Shown: piece by piece, positions 6,746-11,248 of the stretch
How the letters are laid out: every line of letters begins with the position of its first letter
How positions within the stretch are numbered: the stretch's first letter is position 1
DNA from: an uncultured Clostridia bacterium
GTDB taxonomy: Bacteria > Bacillota > Clostridia > TANB77 > CAG-508
Reading direction: 5' to 3'
Assembly: GCA_934162625.1 (NCBI GenBank)
Contig: CAKPJM010000037.1
Location: 1-11,248 of the forward strand
Length of the DNA: 11,248 bases
Program-made: the position numbers and the translations under genes
The notes under the pieces: model-generated
Database searches by the model: none
Seen by the model: the letters and a program-made list of their open reading frames with translations, nothing else
What the model was told of the DNA's origin: nothing

Positions 6746-7036
6746 TTAACTTGGTAAATCTATTTTAGAATCTTTTTTTCTTTGTCTAAATAATGTAATT
6801 TTATTACCAATTACCTGAATAACTGCAGAGTTTGTGCTTTCAGCTATTTCGAAAGATAAAGCTTTAGCAGAATCAGGGGCTGTTTCCAAAACAGTTATTT
6901 TAATTAATTCTCTTGCTTCTAAAGCATCGTTCAATTGTTTAATTAAATTATCATTTATACCATTTTTCCCAATTTGAAAAATAGCATCAATATTATTTGC
7001 TAATCCTCTTAAATACGCTCTTTGTTTACTAGTCAT
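6746..7036 (-). CDS. yhbY: Ribosome assembly RNA-binding protein YhbY (CRM domain)
   Basis: Small CRM-domain RNA-binding protein associated with pre-50S ribosomal particles. At 96 residues it is close to the typical length. It starts MTSKQRAYLRGLAN, as the family does. It contains the CRM loop QIGKNGIN (21-28), ALEARELIKI (38-47), FEIAESTNSAVIQVIGNKITLFR (62-84) and a short basic tail. On the minus strand, AGGAGA lies just before the start (complement of about 7044-7049). It is the only minus-strand gene seen and interrupts an otherwise co-directional block, in the place where coaBC usually lies between rpoZ/gmk and priA. It shares the 7037-7265 intergenic region with priA, so the two genes are transcribed divergently. 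Confidence 0.95.
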   Translation of the reverse strand: MTSKQRAYLRGLANNIDAIFQIGKNGINDNLIKQLNDALEARELIKITVLETAPDSAKALSFEIAESTNSAVIQVIGNKITLFRQRKKDSKIDLPS

Positions 7037-7067
7037 ATAATTGTCTCCTATCTATTATTAAAATAAA

Positions 7068-7095
7068 TGTAGGGGCAGGCCCTGTGTCTGCCCGT
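7068..7095 (+). repeat. TGTAGGGGC inverted-repeat element, copy B
   Basis: A 28-nt element, again TGTAGGGGCAG at the start and TCTGCCCGT at the end. Stem GGGCAGGC/GTCTGCCC (one G-T pair) closes on CCTGT. The shared edges match copy A (5518-5545), but the centre is the reverse complement of copy A's centre. It lies upstream of yhbY, on the far side from its start codon. Confidence 0.8.
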
Positions 7096-7121
7096 GAAAT
7101 GTAAATATTGCAAGTGCAGAG

Positions 7122-7147
7122 TGTAGGGGTGATTTTAATCGCCTGTG
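7122..7147 (+). repeat. TGTAGGGG inverted-repeat element, copy C (diverged)
   Basis: It begins TGTAGGGG like copies A and B but carries a different core: GGTGATT (7128-7134) pairs with AATCGCC (7137-7143) across a two-base loop, with one G-T pair. It ends CTGTG rather than CCGT. It stands 26 bp after copy B, so the two form a small tandem cluster in the yhbY-priA divergent region. Confidence 0.6.
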
Positions 7148-7202
7148 TTTATTTTTACATTTTGATTTGAACAGTAACTATTTTAGTACAAATTTAACTA
7201 AA

Positions 7203-7217
7203 AATCAACAGTTGATT
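7203..7217. promoter_or_regulatory. 15-bp palindrome upstream of the priA promoter (possible operator)
   Basis: AATCAAC-A-GTTGATT is a perfect 7+1+7 palindrome ending one base before the predicted -35 box of priA. Its size and position suit a dimeric regulator, but no regulator family is recognised from the motif, and short palindromes are easy to find in AT-rich DNA. Confidence 0.3.
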
Positions 7218-7218
7218 A

Positions 7219-7247
7219 TTGTTAATAATAAACATTTTTGATATACT
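7219..7247 (+). promoter_or_regulatory. Predicted sigma-A-type promoter of priA
   Basis: TTGTTA (7219-7224), a 17-bp spacer and TATACT (7242-7247), with extended -10 TG at 7239-7240. The expected start is near 7254, which leaves a leader of only about 12 nt with AAGGTG before ATG 7266. This gives priA-def-fmt a transcript of its own, separate from the rpoZ-gmk operon. Confidence 0.65.
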
Positions 7248-7265
7248 AATAAATAAGGTGAAAAA

Positions 7266-9490
7266 ATGATAGCAGAGGTAATAATAAATACAATAGCAAA
7301 AGAATTAAATAAAACATACGATTATATAGTTCCAGTTTCAATAGAAAAAGATATAAAAATAGGCTCTAGAGTTTTTGTGCCTTTTGGCAGAACAAAACAA
7401 GAAGAAGGATTTGTTCTAAACTTAAAAGGAAGTTCTGAATTTGCAAATAAAGAGATAACAAAACTAGAAGATAATATCTTAAATAAGAAAAACATAGATC
7501 TTGCTAAAATAATGGCAAAAAGGTATTTTTGTAATATATCAGATTGCATAAGGCTTATGCTACCACCTGGAAACGCCACTAAAAAAATGCAAAATAGAGT
7601 AAAAGATAAAACTGCAAATTTTGTTTATTTAAAAAAAGAGATAGAAGAAATAGAATTCGATATAGAAGAAGGAAATATAAAATCGGAAAAACAAAAAAGA
7701 TTACTTACTTTTCTATTTGAAAATGAGGGAATACATATTTCAGATTTGGAAATATTAACAGATACATCTAGAAGTATAATCAAAACTTTAGAGAAAAATG
7801 GATATATAGAAATTGAAACCCAAAAAGTTAGAAGAAATCCATTCGAACATAAAGACATAGAAAAAGATAAGCCACTTAAATTAACAGAAGAACAACAATT
7901 AGCTTATGATAAAATAAGTACAAGCAATTATAAAGAATTTTTAATATATGGAGTGACAGGTTCACGGAAAAACAGAAATATATTTACAGTTAATAGAAAA
8001 TGTAATTAAACAAAATAAAACTGCGATAGTATTAGTTCCTGAAATATCATTAACTCCTCAAATGGTAGACAGATTTTTAGCAAGGTTTGGCGATTGTATT
8101 GCAGTACTTCATAGCAAACTTTCGCAAGGAGAGAGATATGATGAATGGCAAAAAATTAAAGAAAATAAGGCTAAAATTGTAATTGGTGCAAGGTCTGCAA
8201 TATTTGCACCAGTAGAAAACTTAGGAATTATAATAGTTGATGAGGAACATGATTTATCATATAAATCAGAAATGGCTCCGAGATTTAATGCAAAAGATAT
8301 TGCAATGTATTTAGCAAAACAAAATAATATTCCATTAGTTCTTCGGAAGTGCAACACCAGATATTGGAACATTTGAAAAAGCAAAGCAAGGAAAAATAGA
8401 ACTAATTACACTTACTAAAAGAGCAAACAAATCTAAACTTCCAGATGTAAATATAATAGATTTAAGGCAAGAGCTTGCAAATGGAAACAGATCTATTATA
8501 AGTAACAAATTATATGAAGAAATAGAAAAAAATATAAAAAACAAAGAACAAACTATATTATTCTTAAACAGAAGAGGGTTTTCAACTTTTGTAATGTGTA
8601 GAGATTGTGGCTATACTGCCAAATGTAGAAGATGTAATATAAGTTTAACATACCATGAATATTCTAACACTTTAAAATGTCATTATTGTGGATACGAAAT
8701 TAAAAACTTACAAACATGTCCAAGTTGTAAAAGTAAAAATATTAGATATTTTGGAACTGGCACAGAAAGATTACAAAATGAAATACAAAAATTATTTCCA
8801 AGTGTAAGTACAATAAGAATGGATATAGATACTGTAAGTAAAAAAAATTCTCATGAAGAGATCCTAAGTAAATTTAAAAATGAAAATATAGACATATTAA
8901 TAGGTACACAAATGGTAGTAAAAGGACATCATTTTCCAAATGTTACACTAGTAGGAGTAATTGCAGCAGACAATAGTTTAAATATTGAAGATTATCGAGC
9001 TAATGAGAGAACATTTGATATACTTACACAGGTTGCAGGAAGAGCGGGAAGAGAAAAAGAGGGAAGAGTAATTATTCAAACATACAATCCAGAAAATTTT
9101 GTAATAAAATGTGCAAAACAACAAAATTATGATGAGTTTTATAATACAGAAATAGAACTTAGAAGACAATTGAAATATCCACCATTTTGCGATATAATAT
9201 TATTTAATGTTAGCTCAGGAAGCAAAGAAGAAGCGGAAAAATCTGCAAAAAAATTACATGAAATATTACAAAAGAAAAGCAAAATATATAAAACAAATAT
9301 AGAAATGTACAAACCTGTTGTAGCGCCTATAAGCAAAATAAAAAATAAATACAGATGGAGAATTATAGGAAAATGCAATTTAAATAGTGCAATTATAAAC
9401 GCAATAAACAGTACTTTAGATGAATTCTATAAATTAAAATTTAAAAATACGCGAGTTATTGCAGATATAAATCCAAATAATATGAATTAG
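7266..9490 (+). CDS. priA: Primosomal helicase PriA, readable only with two +1 frameshifts
   Basis: Replication-restart 3'-5' DNA helicase that binds stalled forks and loads the primosome. Joining 7266-7964, 7966-8343 and 8345-9490 gives one 740-residue PriA of normal length with nothing lost. The N-terminal DNA-binding domain (MIAEVIINTIAKELNKTYDYIVP...GSRVFVPFGR) and linker are followed by Walker A GVTGS/GKT (K235), VPEISLTPQM, DEEH (325-328), L/GSATP (360-364) and NRRGFST. The zinc-binding block has four CxxC pairs: C444/C447, C453/C456, C471/C474 and C484/C487. GTGTERLQ, GTQMVVKGHHFP (KGHHF 552-556) and QVAGRAGR (588-595) complete the helicase. Unshifted translation would stop at 8009 (247 residues), and after only the first shift at 8376, leaving no complete helicase. 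The start has AAGGTG 5 nt upstream. This is either programmed frameshifting, a recent pseudogene or sequence error. Confidence 0.9.
7962..7968 (+). other. +1 frameshift site 1 in priA, inside Walker A (TCA CGG A)
   Basis: In the incoming frame the codons are GGT TCA CGG AAA, then 12 further codons to TAA at 8007-8009. Skipping the C at 7965 gives GGT TCA GGA AAA ACA GAA, that is GSGKTE, the expected Walker A of PriA. The new frame stays open for 126 codons with full family similarity. The insertion is not in a homopolymer. Confidence 0.9.
8341..8347 (+). other. +1 frameshift site 2 in priA, inside helicase motif III (CTT CGG A)
   Basis: The incoming frame reads GTT CTT CGG AAG and stops at TGA 8374-8376. 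Skipping the C at 8344 gives GTT CTT GGA AGT GCA ACA CCA, that is VLGSATP, the expected motif III region, and the frame then runs 381 codons to the end of PriA. As at site 1, the extra base is a C directly before GGA and creates an in-frame CGG. Confidence 0.9.
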
Positions 9491-9548
9491 TAAAAGCGTA
9501 TTTGAAATATAAAAGCTTTAGAGATGATGCAATGAATCAAAAATAATT

Positions 9549-9597
9549 AACAATGAAAAGTGAATAGTGAAGAATACAAAACACTTCGCATTTTGAA
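9549..9597 (+). repeat. Possible GAAGTG-type intergenic element before def
   Basis: This segment (AACAATGAAAAGTGAATAGTG followed by AAGAATAC and ACACTTCGCATT) has the same purine-rich GTGAA style as the elements at 715-810 and 10167-10225. It can pair GTGAAG with CTTCGC. The match is loose, so this is a tentative third member. It ends directly in the AAGGGGG ribosome binding site of def. Confidence 0.35.
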
Positions 9598-9610
9598 GGG
9601 GGCAATTTAT

Positions 9611-10096
9611 ATGGCAATTAGAATAATAAGAGAAGAAGGAGACGAAATCTTAAGAAAAAAATCAAGGGAAGTAGAAACAATTGATGAAAAAGTACAAGAA
9701 TTAATACAAGATATGTTAGACACTATGCATAAACTAAATGGTGTTGGATTAGCTGCTGTTCAAGTGGGAATACTAAAAAGAATTGTAGTTATAGATTTAT
9801 ATGAAGAGGGAGTAGAACCATATATATTAATTAATCCAGAAATAGTAAAAACAAAAGGAGAGCAAACAGTAGAAGAGGGATGCTTAAGCTTTCCAAATAA
9901 ATTCGCAAAAATAGTAAGACCAAAAGAAGTAACAGTAAGAGCTTTAAATGAAAAAGGAAATAAAATTGAAATAAAAGCAAAGGATTTATTAGCGCAAGCA
10001 ATAAGTCATGAAGTTGATCATTTAAATGGAGAATTATTTATAGACAAAATAATCCCTGGAACATTAGAAATAGTAACACCAGAGAAAAAAGATTAA
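9611..10096 (+). CDS. def: Peptide deformylase
   Basis: Metalloenzyme that removes the formyl group from the N-terminal methionine of new proteins. At 161 residues it is normal length. The three motifs are present: GVGLAAVQVG (44-53), where the usual P before QVG is V; EGCLSFP (89-95) with metal ligand C91; and SHEVDHLNG (132-140) with ligands H133 and H137 and catalytic E134. The residue before HE is S where Q is most common. A longer reading from 9560 would add 17 non-conserved residues across the upstream repeat. ATG 9611 has AAGGGGG at 9596-9602, 8 nt away, and MAIRIIREEGDEIL is the expected N-terminus. It partners fmt downstream: Fmt adds the formyl group and Def takes it off. Confidence 0.97.
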   Translation: MAIRIIREEGDEILRKKSREVETIDEKVQELIQDMLDTMHKLNGVGLAAVQVGILKRIVVIDLYEEGVEPYILINPEIVKTKGEQTVEEGCLSFPNKFAKIVRPKEVTVRALNEKGNKIEIKAKDLLAQAISHEVDHLNGELFIDKIIPGTLEIVTPEKKD

Positions 10097-10098
10097 AG

Positions 10099-10123
10099 CA
10101 AAGCGACTTGGCATCGCCCTTTG
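10099..10123 (+). terminator. Weak hairpin just after the def stop
   Basis: CAAAG plus CGA (10099-10106) can pair with TCG and CTTTG (10114-10123), with a two-base bulge and loop CTTGGCA, ahead of the T-containing TTCTATATT. It could be a leaky terminator between def and fmt. The pairing is imperfect and the T-tract is poor. Confidence 0.3.
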
Positions 10124-10166
10124 TTCTATATTAGGAAATGAGAAATTTTCTAGTATAAAATATAAT

Positions 10167-10225
10167 GTGAGGTGGGAAGTGAGAAGTGCGAGTTTAAAAA
10201 TATCCCACATCCCACATCTCACTTC
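10167..10225 (+). repeat. GAAGTG-type inverted-repeat element before fmt
   Basis: The left side has GTGAGGTGGGA (10167-10177) and a 17-base stretch at 10176-10192 that differs by one base from 715-731. The right side has TCCCACATCCCACATCTCACTTC (10203-10225). GTGAG can pair with CTCAC and GTGGGA with TCCCAC; alternatively GAAGTGAG pairs with CTCACTTC. No T-tract follows, so termination is unlikely here. It is the second clear member of the family seen before dnaJ. Confidence 0.7.
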
Positions 10226-10258
10226 AGATATTAATGAGAAGAAGTTATAGGAGGAAAT

Positions 10259-11245
10259 ATGTTGAAAATAGTATTCATGGGAACTCCAGATTTTGCAAGA
10301 GATTCACTAGAAGCAATATATAATGCAGGTCATGAAATTCCAGCAGTAGTTACTGTTCCAGATAAACCTAAGGGAAGAGGAATGAAATTAATTCCATGTG
10401 AAGTAAAAGAATATGCAATAGAAAACAACATAGAAGTATACCAACCAGAGAAATTAAGGGATAACAAAGAAATAGTAAAAATCTTAAAAGATATAAATCC
10501 AGATGTAATTTGTGTTGTAGCATATGGAAAAATAATTCCAAAAGAAATACTAGAAATTCCTAAATATGGATGTGTAAATGTTCATCCATCACTACTTCCA
10601 AAATACAGAGGCTCAGCACCAATACAATGGGCCATTTTAAATGGAGATAAAGAAACTGGCGTTACAACGATGTACTTAGATGAAGGTATGGATTCTGGAG
10701 ATATAATCTTGCAAACAGAAACAAAAATAAATAAAGATGAAACTTCTGGAGAATTATGGGATAGACTATCTAAAATAGGAGCAGAATTATTAGTTGAAAC
10801 ATTAGAGAGAATAGAAAATAAAACTGCACCAAGAACAAAACAAAATGATGATTTTACACTTGCTCCAATGCTTGAGAAATCACAAGCAAAAATAGATTGG
10901 GAAAATAAAACCGCGCAAGAAATAAAAAATTTAGTAAGAGGCTTAAATCCAATAATGGGGGCATATGCAATACTTAATGAAAAGAAAATCAAGTTCTGGA
11001 AAGTAGATAGCTTAACAATAGACCAATTTATAGACAAATATCCAGAGTTTAAAGAATATGATTATAGATTTGCAGAAATAGACCCAGGAACAGTACTATA
11101 TGTAGACAAAAAAGAAGCACTATATATAATGGCAAAAGATGGAATTTTAAAAATTCTAGAAATGCAAGGAGAAAATGCAAAAAGAATGCCAGCACCAGAA
11201 TTCTTAAGAGGCAATAAAATAGAAGTGGTAGACAAGTTTGAATAG
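10259..11245 (+). CDS. fmt: Methionyl-tRNA formyltransferase
   Basis: Transfers a formyl group from 10-formyl-tetrahydrofolate to Met-tRNA-fMet, making the bacterial initiator. At 328 residues it is normal to slightly long. The N-terminal Rossmann domain starts KIVFMGTPDFA and holds the catalytic residues N107 and H109 (GCVNVHPSLLPKYRGSAPIQ) and D145 (MDEGMDSGD region: DEGMDSGD, 141-148). The C-terminal tRNA-binding domain follows the linker (about 205 on; LVRGLNPIMGAYA). AGGAGG (10249-10254) lies 4 nt from ATG 10259 and 7 nt from the next codon, TTG, which would give the exact family N-terminus. ATG is kept, but TTG 10262 is possible. An ATG directly after the stop (11246-11248) may begin the next gene, cut by the window end. 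Confidence 0.97.
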   Translation: MLKIVFMGTPDFARDSLEAIYNAGHEIPAVVTVPDKPKGRGMKLIPCEVKEYAIENNIEVYQPEKLRDNKEIVKILKDINPDVICVVAYGKIIPKEILEIPKYGCVNVHPSLLPKYRGSAPIQWAILNGDKETGVTTMYLDEGMDSGDIILQTETKINKDETSGELWDRLSKIGAELLVETLERIENKTAPRTKQNDDFTLAPMLEKSQAKIDWENKTAQEIKNLVRGLNPIMGAYAILNEKKIKFWKVDSLTIDQFIDKYPEFKEYDYRFAEIDPGTVLYVDKKEALYIMAKDGILKILEMQGENAKRMPAPEFLRGNKIEVVDKFE

Positions 11246-11248
11246 ATG

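Noticed and set aside
5518..7147. CRISPR array from the TGTAGGGG repeats
   Set aside because: Only three copies, two of them 1.5 kb away from the first, internally palindromic with variable cores, no regular spacers and no cas genes.
7965..8344. CGG reassigned to a different amino acid at the two priA sites
   Set aside because: Simple reassignment cannot explain them. Whatever CGG encoded, the frame would still run into stops at 8009 and 8376, so a +1 shift is required.
7266..9490. Three separate genes in the priA region (7266-8009, 8062-8376, 8594-9490)
   Set aside because: They are consecutive parts of one PriA. The Met codons opening the second and third pieces lie inside conserved sequence, and upstream in-frame codons continue the family similarity up to each CGGA site.
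11246..11248. Start of a further gene at the last three bases
   Set aside because: An ATG right after the fmt stop is suggestive, but no coding sequence is visible, so it is not listed as a gene.

Overview
The window is strongly AT-rich, with A/T-ending codons, GGAG-type ribosome binding sites, short intergenic gaps and a Firmicutes-style gene order. yicC-remA, rpoZ, gmk, priA, def and fmt are all present, downstream of a dnaK-dnaJ-rsmE heat-shock cluster. This points to a low-GC member of the Bacillota, most likely an uncultured Clostridia-like lineage. No plasmid, phage or IS genes were seen.

Layout. The 3' part of dnaK (1-705) is followed by a long imperfect hairpin and dnaJ (874-2025). 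A predicted promoter overlaps the dnaJ stop codon. It leads through a structured, terminator-bearing leader into a gene I read as a bacterial Thg1-like (3'-5' reverse polymerase) protein (2195-2893). Next, tightly packed, come rsmE (2904-3668), an unusual four-helix membrane protein with three C-terminal AT-hooks (3669-4643), and the RNase gene yicC (4636-5514). After a repeat come remA (5635-5901), rpoZ (5928-6116) and gmk (6110-6682). A 22-bp hairpin terminator separates gmk from the convergent yhbY (7036-6746, minus strand). A divergent region with two copies of a TGTAGGGG repeat and a clear promoter precedes priA (7266-9490), def (9611-10096) and fmt (10259-11245).

The genes are mostly housekeeping: protein folding (DnaK/DnaJ), ribosome and tRNA maturation (RsmE, YhbY, Thg1-like), RNA decay (YicC), transcription (RpoZ), GMP phosphorylation (Gmk), replication restart (PriA), and the N-terminal formyl-methionine cycle (Def, Fmt).

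The most striking observation is in priA. A full-length 740-residue PriA can be read only if the ribosome shifts +1 twice, once inside Walker A (GS/GKT) and once inside helicase motif III (L/GSATP). Each time the extra base is a C directly before GGA, which makes an in-frame CGG codon. By my reading these are the only two in-frame CGG codons in the window, whereas CGA and CGT occur as conserved arginines. This suggests +1 frameshifting at a hungry or unassigned CGG codon. A recently decayed gene or assembly error is possible but fits less well.
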